In this document: positions 44,101 to 55,730 of the stretch, piece by piece
Position numbering within the stretch: the stretch's first letter is position 1
How the letters are laid out: every line of letters begins with the position of its first letter
Source: Synaphobranchus kaupii
Taxonomy: Eukaryota; Chordata; Actinopteri; Anguilliformes; Synaphobranchidae
Assembly (NCBI GenBank): GCA_029718625.1
Contig: CM056383.1
Span: 18,872,722 to 18,936,721, forward strand
DNA length: 64,000 nt
Direction of reading: 5' to 3'
Program-made: the position numbers and the translations under genes
Notes under the pieces: model-generated
Told to the model about the DNA's origin: nothing
Seen by the model: the letters and a program-made list of their open reading frames with translations, nothing else
The model's database searches: none

Positions 44101-47100
44101 GCTCCTGTCTCTTTCTGTCTGCTCCTACCTCCTTCTGTCTGCTACTTCCTCTTTCTGTCTGCTCCTGTCTCTTTCTGTCTGCTCCTGGCTCTTTCTGTCT
44201 GCTTCTGCCTCTTTCTGTCTGATTCTCTTTCTGTCTGCTACTTCCTCTTTCTGTCTGATTCTCGTTCTGTCTGCTACTTCCTCTTTCTGTCTGCTGCTGT
44301 CTCTTTCTGTCTGCTACTTCCTCTTTCTGTCTGCTCCTGTCTCTTTCTGTCTGCTCCTGCCTCGTTCTGTCTGCTACTTCCTCTTTTTGTCTGATTCTCT
44401 TTCTGTCTGCTACTTCCTCTTTCTGTCTGATTCTCTTTCTGTCTGCTATTTCCTCTTTCTGTCTGCTACTTCCTCTTTCTGTCTGATTGTCTTTCTGTCT
44501 GCTACTTCCTCGTTCTGTCTGCTCCTGGCTCTTTCTCTCTGCTTCTGCCTCTTTCTGTCTGCTACTTCCTCTTTCTGTCTTATTTTCTTTCTGTCTGCTA
44601 CTTCTTCTTTCTGTCTGCTCCTGTCTCTTTCTGTCTGCTCATGGCTCTTTCTGTCTGCTTCTGCCTCTTTCTGTCTGCTACTTCCTCTTTCTGTCTGATT
44701 CTCTTTCTGTCTGCTCCTGGCTCTTTCTGTCTTATTCTCTTTCTGTCTGCTACTTCCTCTTTCTGTCGGATTCTCTTTCTGTCTGCTACTTCCTCGTTCT
44801 GTCTGCTCCTGGCTCTTTCTGTCTGCTTCTGCCTCTTTCTGTCTGCTACTTCCTATTTCTGTCTTATTTTCTTTCTGTCTGCTACTTCTTCTTTCTGTCT
44901 GCTCCTGTCTCTTTCTGTCTGCTCCTGGCTCTTTCTGTCTGCTTCTGCCTCCTTCTGTCTGCTACTTCCTCTTTATGTCTGATTCTCTTTCTGTCTGCTA
45001 CTTCCTCTTTCTGTCTGCTCCTGTCTCTTTCTGTCTGCTCCTACCTCCTTCTGTCTGCTACTTCCTCTTTCTGTCTGATTCTCTTTCTGTCTGCTACTTC
45101 CTCTTTCTGTCTGATTCTCTTTCTGTCTGCTACTTCCTCTTTCTGTCTGCTCCTGTCTCTTTCTGTCTGCTCCTGGCTCTTTCTGTCTGCTTCTGCCTCT
45201 TTCTGTCTGCTCCTACCTCCTTCTGTCTGCTACTTCCTCTTTCTGTCTGCTCCTGTCTCTTTCTGTCTGCTCCTGGCTCTTTCTGTCTGCTACTTCCTCT
45301 TTCTGTCTGCTCCTGTCTCTTTCTGTCTGCTCCTGCCTCTTTCTGTCTGATTCTCTTTCTGTCTGCTACTTCCTCTTTCTGTCTGATTCTCTTTCTGTCT
45401 GCTACTTCCTCTTTCTGTCTGATTCTCGTTCTGTCTGCTACTTCCTCTTTCTGTCTGCTCCTGTCTCTTTCTGTCTGCTACTTCCTCTTTCTGTCTGATT
45501 CTCTTTCTGTCTGCTACTTCCTCCTTCTGTCTGCTACTTCCTCTTTCTGTCTGATTCTCTTTCTGTCTGCTACTTCCTCTTTCTGTCTGCTAATTCCTCT
45601 TTCTGTCTGCTACTTCCTCTTTCTGTCTGATTCTCTTTCTGTCTGCTACTTCCTCGTTCTGTCTGCTCCTGTCTCTTTCTGTCTGCTCCTGGCTCTTTCT
45701 GTCTGCTTCTGCCTCTTTCTGTCTGATTCTTTTTCTGTCTGCTACTTCCTCTTTCTGTCTGATCCTGGCTCTTTCTGTTTTTCTCTTTCTGTCTGCTCCT
45801 GGCTCTTTCTGTCTGCTCCTGTCTCTTTCTGTCTGCTCCTGCCTCTTTCTGTCTGATTCTCTTTCTGTCTGCTACTTCCTCTTTCTGTCTGATTCTCTTT
45901 CTGTCTGCTACTTCCTCTTTCTGTCTGCTCCTGTCTCTTTCTGTCTGCTCCTGGCTCTTTCTGTCTGCTTCTGCCTCTTTCTGTCTGATTCTTTTTCTGT
46001 CTGCTACTTCCTCTTTCTGTCTGATTCTCTTTCTGTCTGCTACTTCCTCTTTCTGTCTGCTACTTCCTCTTTCTGTCTGATTCTCTTTCTGTCTGCTACT
46101 TCTTCTTTCTGTCTGCTCCTGTCTCTTTCTGTCTGCTCCTACCTCCTTCTGTCTGCTACTTCCTCTTTCTGTCTGCTCCTGTCTCTTTCTGTCTGCTCCT
46201 GGCTCTTTCTGTCTGCTTCTGCCTCTTTCTGTCTGATTCTCTTTCTGTCTGCTACTTCCTCTTTCTGTCTGATTCTCGTTCTGTCTGCTACTTCCTCTTT
46301 CTGTCTGCTGCTGTCTCTTTCTGTCTGCTACTTCCTCTTTCTGTCTGCTCCTGTCTCTTTCTGTCTGCTCCTGCCTCGTTCTGTCTGCTACTTCCTCTTT
46401 TTGTCTGATTCTCTTTCTGTCTGCTACTTCCTCTTTCTGTCTGATTCTCTTTCTGTCTGCTATTTCCTCTTTCTGTCTGCTACTTCCTCTTTCTGTCTGA
46501 TTGTCTTTCTGTCTGCTACTTCCTCGTTCTGTCTGCTCCTGGCTCTTTCTCTCTGCTTCTGCCTCTTTCTGTCTGCTACTTCCTCTTTCTGTCTTATTTT
46601 CTTTCTGTCTGCTACTTCTTCTTTCTGTCTGCTCCTGTCTCTTTCTGTCTGCTCCTGGCTCTTTCTGTCTGCTTCTGCCTCTTTCTGTCTGCTACTTCCT
46701 CTTTCTGTCTGATTCTCTTTCTGTCTGCTCCTGGCTCTTTCTGTCTTATTCTCTTTCTGTCTGCTACTTCCTCTTTCTGTCGGATTCTCTTTCTGTCTGC
46801 TACTTCCTCGTTCTGTCTGCTCCTGGCTCTTTCTGTCTGCTTCTGCCTCTTTCTGTCTGCTACTTCCTATTTCTGTCTTATTTTCTTTCTGTCTGCTACT
46901 TCTTCTTTCTGTCTGCTCCTGTCTCTTTCTGTCTGCTCCTGGCTCTTTCTGTCTGCTTCTGCCTCCTTCTGTCTGCTACTTCCTCTTTCTGTCTGATTCT
47001 CTTTCTGTCTGCTACTTCCTCTTTCTGTCTGATTCTCTTTCTGTCTGCTACTTCCTCTTTCTGTCTGATTCTCTTTCTGTCTGCTACTTCCTCGTTCTGT

Positions 47101-47526
47101 CTGCTCCTGGCTCTTTCTGTCTGCTTCTGCCTCTTTCTGTCTGCTACTTCCTCTTTCTGTTTGCTCCTGTCTCTTTCTGTCTGCTCCTGCCTCTTTCTGT
47201 CTGATTCCCTTTCTGCCTGCTACTTCCTCTTTCTGTCTGATTCTCTTTCTGTCTGCTACTTCCTCTTTCTGTCTGCTCCTGTCTCTTTCTGTCTGCTCCT
47301 GGCTCTTTCTGTCTGCTTCTGCCTCTTTCTGTCTGCTACTTCCTCTTTCTGTCTTATTTTCTTTCTGTCTGCTACTTCTTCTTTCTGTCTGCTCCTGTCT
47401 CTTTCTGTCTGCTCCTGATTCTCTTCCTGTCTGCTGCTTCCTCTTTCTGTCTGCTCCTGGCTCTTTCTGTCTGCTTCTGCCTCTTTCTGTCTGCTACTTC
47501 CTCTTTCTGTCTGATTCTCTTTGTGT
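41147..47526. repeat. segmental duplication within the satellite, offsets 3240 and 2014 bp
   Basis: The marker block TCTTTTTGTCTGATTCTC, continuing through the variant CTGATTGTCTTTCTG and TCTTTCTCTCTGCTTC, occurs at about 41145, 44385 and 46399. The 312-bp block at 41147-41458 is reproduced at 44387 and 46401. A shorter relative is at 43365. Offsets are 3240 and 2014 bp. Confidence 0.85.
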
Positions 47527-50500
47527 CTGCTACTTCTTCTTTCTGTCTGATTGTCTTTCTGTCTGCTACTTCCTCGTTCTGTCTGCTCCTGGCTCTTTCT
47601 CTCTGCTTCTGCCTCTTTCTGTCTGCTACTTCCTCTTTCTGTCTTATTTTCTTTCTGTCTGCTACTTCTTCTTTCTGTCTGCTCCTGTCTCTTTCTGTCT
47701 GCTCATGGCTCTTTCTGTCTGCTTCTGCCTCTTTCTGTCTGCTACTTCCTCTTTCTGTCTGATTCTCTTTCTGTCTGCTCCTGGCTCTTTCTGTCTTATT
47801 CTCTTTCTGTCTGCTACTTCCTCTTTCTGTCGGATTCTCTTTCTGTCTGCTACTTCCTCGTTCTGTCTGCTCCTGGCTCTTTCTGTCTGCTTCTGCCTCT
47901 TTCTGTCTGCTACTTCCTATTTCTGTCTTATTTTCTTTCTGTCTGCTACTTCTTCTTTCTGTCTGCTCCTGTCTCTTTCTGTCTGCTCCTGGCTCTTTCT
48001 GTCTGCTTCTGCCTCCTTCTGTCTGCTACTTCCTCTTTATGTCTGATTCTCTTTCTGTCTGCTACTTCCTCTTTCTGTCTGCTCCTGTCTCTTTCTGTCT
48101 GCTCCTACCTCCTTCTGTCTGCTACTTCCTCTTTCTGTCTGATTCTCTTTCTGTCTGCTACTTCCTCTTTCTGTCTGATTCTCTTTCTGTCTGCTACTTC
48201 CTCTTTCTGTCTGCTCCTGTCTCTTTCTGTCTGCTCCTGGCTCTTTCTGTCTGCTTCTGCCTCTTTCTGTCTGCTCCTACCTCCTTCTGTCTGCTACTTC
48301 CTCTTTCTGTCTGCTCCTGTCTCTTTCTGTCTGCTCCTGGCTCTTTCTGTCTGCTACTTCCTCTTTCTGTCTGCTCCTGTCTCTTTCTGTCTGCTCCTGC
48401 CTCTTTCTGTCTGATTCTCTTTCTGTCTGCTACTTCCTCTTTCTGTCTGATTCTCTTTCTGTCTGCTACTTCCTCTTTCTGTCTGATTCTCGTTCTGTCT
48501 GCTACTTCCTCTTTCTGTCTGCTCCTGTCTCTTTCTGTCTGCTACTTCCTCTTTCTGTCTGATTCTCTTTCTGTCTGCTACTTCCTCCTTCTGTCTGCTA
48601 CTTCCTCTTTCTGTCTGATTCTCTTTCTGTCTGCTACTTCCTCTTTCTGTCTGCTAATTCCTCTTTCTGTCTGCTACTTCCTCTTTCTGTCTGATTCTCT
48701 TTCTGTCTGCTACTTCCTCGTTCTGTCTGCTCCTGTCTCTTTCTGTCTGCTCCTGGCTCTTTCTGTCTGCTTCTGCCTCTTTCTGTCTGATTCTTTTTCT
48801 GTCTGCTACTTCCTCTTTCTGTCTGATCCTGGCTCTTTCTGTTTTTCTCTTTCTGTCTGCTCCTGGCTCTTTCTGTCTGCTCCTGTCTCTTTCTGTCTGC
48901 TCCTGCCTCTTTCTGTCTGATTCTCTTTCTGTCTGCTACTTCCTCTTTCTGTCTGATTCTCTTTCTGTCTGCTACTTCCTCTTTCTGTCTGCTCCTGTCT
49001 CTTTCTGTCTGCTCCTGGCTCTTTCTGTCTGCTTCTGCCTCTTTCTGTCTGATTCTTTTTCTGTCTGCTACTTCCTCTTTCTGTCTGATTCTCTTTCTGT
49101 CTGCTACTTCCTCTTTCTGTCTGCTACTTCCTCTTTCTGTCTGATTCTCTTTCTGTCTGCTACTTCTTCTTTCTGTCTGCTCCTGTCTCTTTCTGTCTGC
49201 TCCTACCTCCTTCTGTCTGCTACTTCCTCTTTCTGTCTGCTCCTGTCTCTTTCTGTCTGCTCCTGGCTCTTTCTGTCTGCTTCTGCCTCTTTCTGTCTGA
49301 TTCTCTTTCTGTCTGCTACTTCCTCTTTCTGTCTGATTCTCGTTCTGTCTGCTACTTCCTCTTTCTGTCTGCTGCTGTCTCTTTCTGTCTGCTACTTCCT
49401 CTTTCTGTCTGCTCCTGTCTCTTTCTGTCTGCTCCTGCCTCGTTCTGTCTGCTACTTCCTCTTTTTGTCTGATTCTCTTTCTGTCTGCTACTTCCTCTTT
49501 CTGTCTGATTCTCTTTCTGTCTGCTATTTCCTCTTTCTGTCTGCTACTTCCTCTTTCTGTCTGATTGTCTTTCTGTCTGCTACTTCCTCGTTCTGTCTGC
49601 TCCTGGCTCTTTCTCTCTGCTTCTGCCTCTTTCTGTCTGCTACTTCCTCTTTCTGTCTTATTTTCTTTCTGTCTGCTACTTCTTCTTTCTGTCTGCTCCT
49701 GTCTCTTTCTGTCTGCTCCTGGCTCTTTCTGTCTGCTTCTGCCTCTTTCTGTCTGCTACTTCCTCTTTCTGTCTGATTCTCTTTCTGTCTGCTCCTGGCT
49801 CTTTCTGTCTTATTCTCTTTCTGTCTGCTACTTCCTCTTTCTGTCGGATTCTCTTTCTGTCTGCTACTTCCTCGTTCTGTCTGCTCCTGGCTCTTTCTGT
49901 CTGCTTCTGCCTCTTTCTGTCTGCTACTTCCTATTTCTGTCTTATTTTCTTTCTGTCTGCTACTTCTTCTTTCTGTCTGCTCCTGTCTCTTTCTGTCTGC
50001 TCCTGGCTCTTTCTGTCTGCTTCTGCCTCCTTCTGTCTGCTACTTCCTCTTTCTGTCTGATTCTCTTTCTGTCTGCTACTTCCTCTTTCTGTCTGATTCT
50101 CTTTCTGTCTGCTACTTCCTCTTTCTGTCTGATTCTCTTTCTGTCTGCTACTTCCTCGTTCTGTCTGCTCCTGGCTCTTTCTGTCTGCTTCTGCCTCTTT
50201 CTGTCTGCTACTTCCTCTTTCTGTTTGCTCCTGTCTCTTTCTGTCTGCTCCTGCCTCTTTCTGTCTGATTCCCTTTCTGCCTGCTACTTCCTCTTTCTGT
50301 CTGATTCTCTTTCTGTCTGCTACTTCCTCTTTCTGTCTGCTCCTGTCTCTTTCTGTCTGCTCCTGGCTCTTTCTGTCTGCTTCTGCCTCTTTCTGTCTGC
50401 TACTTCCTCTTTCTGTCTTATTTTCTTTCTGTCTGCTACTTCTTCTTTCTGTCTGCTCCTGTCTCTTTCTGTCTGCTCCTGATTCTCTTCCTGTCTGCTG

Positions 50501-50590
50501 CTTCCTCTTTCTGTCTGCTCCTGGCTCTTTCTGTCTGCTTCTGCCTCTTTCTGTCTGCTACTTCCTCTTTCTGTCTGATTCTCTTTGTGT
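44463..50590. repeat. 3064-bp tandem duplication in the satellite
   Basis: At least five separate long blocks (starting 44487, 44641, 44975, 46401/46501 and the tracer at 45761) recur exactly 3064 bp further on (47551, 47705, 48039, 49465/49565, 48825). The junction lies near 47527: CTGATTCTCTTTGTGTCT before it is shared with 50573-50590, but the following bases differ (GCTACTTC versus ACTGCTTTC). Copies appear nearly identical, implying a recent event or an assembly duplication. Confidence 0.9.
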
Positions 50591-52990
50591 CTACTGCTTT
50601 CTCTTTCTGTCTGCTCCTGGCTCTTTCTGTCTGCTTCTGCCTCTTTCTGTCTGCTCCTGGCTCTGTCTGTCTTATTCTCTTTCTGTCTGATTCTCTTTCT
50701 GTCTGCTACTTCATCTTTCTGTCTGCTCCTGTCTCTTTCTGTCTGCTCCTACCTCCTTATGTCTGCTACTTCCTCTTTCTGTCTGATTCTCTTTCTGTCT
50801 GCTCCTGGCTCTTTCTGTCTGCTTCTGCCTCTTTCTGTCTGATTCTCTTTCTGTCTGCTACTTCCTCTTTCTGTCTGATTCTCGTTCTGTCTGCTACTTC
50901 CTCTTTCTGTCTGCTCCTGTCTCTTTCTGTCTGCTACTTCCTCTTTCTGTCTGATTCTCTTTCTGTCTGCTCCTGTCTCTTTCTGTCTGCTCCTGCCTCC
51001 TTCTGTCTGCTACTTCCTCTTTCTGTCTGATTCTCTTTCTGTCTGCTACTTCCTCTTTCTGTCTGATTCTCTTTCTGTCTGCTACTTCCTCTTTTTGTCT
51101 TATTTTCTTTCTGTCTGCTACTTCTTCTTTCTGTCTGCTCCTGTCTCTTTCTGTCTGCTCCTGATTCTCTTCCTGTCTGCTGCTTCCTCTTTCTGTCTGC
51201 TCCTGGCTCTTTCTGTCTGCTTCTGCCTCTTTCTGTCTGCTACTTCCTCTTTCTGTCTGATTCTCTTTCTGTCTGCTCCTGGCTCTTTCTGTCTGCTTCT
51301 GCCTCTTTCTGTCTGATTCTCTTTGTGTCTACTGCTTTCTCTTTCTGTCTGCTCCTGGCTCTTTCTGTCTGCTTCTGCCTCTTTCTGTCTGCTCCTGGCT
51401 CTGTCTGTCTTATTCTCTTTCTGTCTGATTCTCTTTCTGTCTGCTACTTCATCTTTCTGTCTGCTCCTGTCTCTTTCTGTCTGCTCCTACCTCCTTCTGT
51501 CTGCTACTTCCTCTTTCTGTCTGATTCTCTTTCTGTCTGCTCCTGGCTCTTTCTGTCTGCTTCTGCCTCTTTCTGTCTGATTCTCTTTCTGTCTGCTACT
51601 TCCTCTTTCTGTCTGATTCTCGTTCTGTCTGCTACTTCCTCTTTCTGTCTGCTCCTGTCTCTTTCTGTCTGCTACTTCCTCTTTCTGTCTGATTCTCTTT
51701 CTGTCTGCTCCTGTCTCTTTCTGTCTGCTCCTGCCTCCTTCTGTCTGCTACTTCCTCTTTCTGTCTGATTCTCTTTCTGTCTGCTACTTCCTCTTTCTGT
51801 CTGATTCTCTTTCTGTCTGCTACTTCCTCTTTTTGTCTTATTTTCTTTCTGTCTGCTACTTCTTCTTTCTGTCTGCTCCTGTCTCTTTCTGTCTGCTCCT
51901 GATTCTCTTCCTGTCTGCTGCTTCCTCTTTCTGTCTGCTCCTGGCTCTTTCTGTCTGCTTCTGCCTCTTTCTGTCTGCTACTTCCTCTTTCTGTCTGATT
52001 CTCTTTGTGTCTACTGCTTTCTCTTTCTGTCTGCTCCTGGCTCTTTCTGTCTGCTTCTGCCTCTTTCTGTCTGCTACTTCCTCTTTCTGTCTTATTTTCT
52101 TTCTGTCTGCTACTTCTTCTTTCTGTCTGCTCCTGTCTCTGTCTGTCTTATTCTCTTTCTGTCTGATTCTCTTTCTGTCTGCTACTTCATCTTTCTGTCT
52201 GCTCCTGTCTCTTTCTGTCTGCTCCTACCTCCTTCTGTCTGCTACTTCCTCTTTCTGTCTGATTCTCTTTCTGTCTGCTCCTGGCTCTTTCTGTCTGCTT
52301 CTGCCTCTTTCTGTCTGATTCTCTTTCTGTCTGCTACTTCCTCTTTCTGTCTGATTCTCGTTCTGTCTGCTACTTCCTCTTTCTGTCTGCTCCTGTCTCT
52401 TTCTGTCTGCTACTTCCTCTTTCTGTCTGATTCTCTTTCTGTCTGCTCCTGTCTCTTTCTGTCTGCTCCTGCCTCCTTCTGTCTGCTACTTCCTCTTTCT
52501 GTCTGATTCTCTTTCTGTCTGCTACTTCCTCTTTCTGTCTGATTCTCTTTCTGTCTGCTACTTCCTCTTTTTGTCTTATTTTCTTTCTGTCTGCTACTTC
52601 TTCTTTCTGTCTGCTCCTGTCTCTTTCTGTCTGCTCCTGATTCTCTTCCTGTCTGCTGCTTCCTCTTTCTGTCTGCTCCTGGCTCTTTCTGTCTGCTTCT
52701 GCCTCTTTCTGTCTGCTACTTCCTCTTTCTGTCTGATTCTCTTTGTGTCTACTGCTTTCTCTTTCTGTCTGCTCCTGGCTCTTTCTGTCTGCTTCTGCCT
52801 CTTTCTGTCTGCTACTTCCTCTTTCTGTCTTATTTTCTTTCTGTCTGCTACTTCTTCTTTCTGTCTGCTCCTGTCTCTTTCTGTCTGCACCTGATTCTCT
52901 TTCTGTCTGCTGCTTCCTCTTTCTGTCTGCTCCTGGCTCTTTCTGTCTGCTTCTGCCTCTTTCTGTCTGCTACTTCCTCTTTCTGTCTGA
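50580..52990. repeat. 738-bp higher-order tandem repeat, about three copies
   Basis: The block starting at 50585 recurs at 51323; the block at 51095 recurs at 51833 and 52571. All offsets are 738 bp. Each unit carries the variant TTTGTGTCTACTGCTTTCTC. Later occurrences of that variant near 52744 and 52996 show rearranged spacing. Confidence 0.88.
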
Positions 52991-55730
52991 TTCTCTTTGT
53001 GTCTACTGCTTTCTCTTTCTGTCTGCTCCTGGCTCTTTCTGTCTGCTTCTGCCTCTTTCTGTCTGCTCCTGGCTCTGTCTGTCTTATTCTCTTTCTGTCT
53101 GATTCTCTTTCTGTCTGCTACTTCCTCTTTCTGTCTGCTTCTTCCTCTTTCTGTCTGCAACTTCCTCTTTCTGCCTTATTTTCTTTCTGTCTGCTACTTC
53201 CGCTTACTGTCTGCCCCTGTCTCTTTCTGTCTGCTCCTGATTATCTTTCTGTCTGCTGCTTCCTCTTTCTGTCTGCTCCTGGTTCTTTCCTGTCTGCTTC
53301 TGCCTCTTTATGTCTGCTACTTCCTCTTTCTGTCTGATTCTCTTTCTGTCTGCTGCTTCCTCCTTCTGTCTGCTCCTGGCTCTTTCTGTCTGGTTCTGCC
53401 TCTTTCTGTCTGCTCCTGGCTCTGTCTGTCTTTTTCTCTTTCTGTCTGCTACTTCCTCTTTCTGTCTGCTTCTTCCTCTTTCTGTCTGCAACTTCCTCTT
53501 TCTGTCTTATTTTCTTTCTGTCTGCTACTTCCGCTTACTGTCTGCCCCTGTCTCTTTCTGTCTGCTCCTGATTCTCTTTCTGTCTGCTACTTTCTTGTTC
53601 TGTCTGCTCCTGGGTCTTTCTGTCTTATTTTCTTTCTGTCTGCTACTTCCGCTTACTATCTGCCCCTGTCTCTTTCTGTCTGATCCTGATTCTCTTTCTG
53701 TCTGCTACTTTCTTGTTCTGTCTGCTCCTGGGTCTTTCTGTCTGCTTCTGCCTCTTTCTGTCTGCTACTTCCTCTTTCTGTCTGATTCTCTTTCTGTCTG
53801 CTCCTGGCTCTTTTTGTCTGCTCCTGGCTCTTTCTGTCTGCTCCTGATTCTCTTTCTGTCTGCTGCTTCCTCTTTCTGTCTGCTCCTGGCTCTTTCTGTC
53901 TGCTTCTGCCTCTTTCTGTCTCATTTTCTTTCTGTCTGCTACTTCTTCTTTCTGTCTGCTCCTGTCTCTTTCTGTCTGCTCCTGATTCTCTTTCTGTCTG
54001 CTGCTTCCTCTTTCTGTCTGCTCCTGGCTCTTTCTGTCTGCTTCTGCCTCTTTCTGTCTGCTACTTCCTCTTTCTGTCTGATTCTCTTTCTGTCTACTGC
54101 TTTCTCTTTCTGTCTGCTCCTGGCTCTTTCTGTCTGCTTCGGCCTCTTTCTGTCTGCTCCTGGCTCTGTCTGTCTTATTCTCTTTCTGTCTGCTACTTCC
54201 TCTTTCTGTCTGCTCCTGTCTCTTTCTGTCTGCTCCTGCCTCCTTCTGTCTGCTACTTCCTCTTTCTGTCTGATTCTCTTTCTGTCCGCTACTTCCTCTT
54301 TCTGTCTGATTCTCTTTCTGTCTGCTACTTCCTCTTTCTGTCTGCTACTTCCTCTTTCTGTCTGCTTCTGCCTCTTTCTGTCTGCTACTTCCTCTTTCTG
54401 TCTTATTTTCTTTCTGTCTGCTACTTCTTCTTTCTGTCTGCTCCTGTCTCTTTCTGTCTGCTTCTGCCTCTTTCTGTCTGCTACTTCCTCTTTCTGTCTG
54501 ATTCTCTTTCTGTCTGCTCCTGGCTCTTTCTGTCTTATTCTCTTTCTGTCTGCTCCTGGCTCTTTCTGTCTGCTTCTGCCTCTTTCTGTCTGCTACTTCC
54601 TCTTTCTGTCTCATTTTCTTTCTGTCTGCTACTTCTTCTTTCTGTCTGCTCCTGTATCTTTCTGTCTGCTCCTGATTCTCTTTCTGTCTGCTGCTTCCTC
54701 TTTCTGTCTGCTCCTGGCTCTTTCTGTCTGCTACTTCCTCTTTCTGTCTGATTCTCTTTCTGTCTACTGCTTTCTCTTTCTGTCTGCCCCTGGCTCTTTC
54801 TGTCTGCTTCGGCCTCTTCCTGTCTGCTCCTGGCTCTGTCTGTCTTATTCTCTTTCTGTCTGCTACTTCCTCTTTCTGTCTGCTTCTGCCTCTTTCTGTC
54901 TGCAACTTCCTCTTTCTGTCTTATTTTCTTTCTGTCTGCTACTTCCTCTTTCTGTCTGCTCCTGTCTCTTTCTGTCTGCTCCTGCCTCCTTCTGTCTGCT
55001 ACTTCCTCTTTCTGTCTGATTCTCTTTCTGTCCGCTACTTTCTCTTTCTGTCTGATTCTCTTTCTGTCTGCTACTTCCTCGTTCTGTCTGCTCCTGGCTC
55101 TTTCTGTCTGCTTCTGCCTCTTTCTGTCTGCTACTTTCTCTTTCTGTCTGATTCTCTATCTGTCTGCTCCTGTCTCTTTCTGTCTGCTCCTGGCTCTTTC
55201 TGTCTGCTTCTGCCTCTTTCTGCTACTTCCTCTTTGTGTTTGATTCTCTTTCTGTCTGCTGCTTCTTCTTTCTGTCTGCTACTTCCGCTTACTGTCTGCC
55301 CCTGTCTCTTTCTGTCTGCTCCTGATTCTCTTTCTGTCTGCTGCTTCCTCTTTCTGTCTGCTCCTAGCTCTTTCTGTCTGCTTCTGTCTCTTTCTGTCTG
55401 CTACTTCCTCTTTCTATCTGATTTTCTTTCTGTCTGCTGCTTCTTCTTTCTGTCTGCTCATGTCTCTTTCTGTCTGCTTCTGCCTCTTTCTGTCTGCTCC
55501 TGGCTCTTTTTGTCTTATTCTCTTTCTGTCTGCTACTTCCTCTTTCTGTCGGATTCTCTTTCTGTCTGCTACTTCCTCTTTCTGTCTGCTTCTGCCTCTT
55601 TCTGTCTGCTACTTCCTCTGTCTGTCTTATTCTCTTTCTATCTGCTACTTCTGCTTACTGTCTGCCCCTGCCTTTTTATGACTGCTTGTGCCTTTCTGTC
55701 TGCTTCTGGCTCTTTCTGTCTGCTTCAGCT

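Larger units (their letters stand above)
36060..55730. repeat. pyrimidine-rich satellite array, about 19.7 kb
   Basis: The tract is built almost wholly from monomers sharing the 12-bp core TCTTTCTGTCTG. Five frequent 20-bp prefixes occur (CTACTTCC, CTCCTGTC, CTCCTGGC, CTCCTGCC/CTCCTACC, CTTCTGCC), plus a 16-bp type with prefix ATTC. From these consensus monomers the plus strand is about 81-85% C+T. Monomer order is a mosaic repeated at larger scale (see separate entries). The outer edges (36060-36170 and about 55600-55840) hold diverged monomers, as expected when unequal exchange homogenises the middle. Apparent frames up to 569 codons (53310-55019) and minus-strand RQKE-rich frames follow from the near-absence of stops. 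Plus-strand frames mostly end LSV plus TGA where the ATTC monomer supplies CTGTCTGATT. They shift frame with each monomer and are not genes. Assembly collapse or expansion is possible. Confidence 0.97.

Noticed and set aside
52594..54905. Minus-strand Arg/Gln/Lys/Glu-rich frames resembling coiled-coil proteins
   Set aside because: Reverse translation of the same satellite; the composition simply reflects the purine strand.
36060..55730. CRISPR array
   Set aside because: Units are back-to-back with no unique spacers, and the DNA is eukaryotic.
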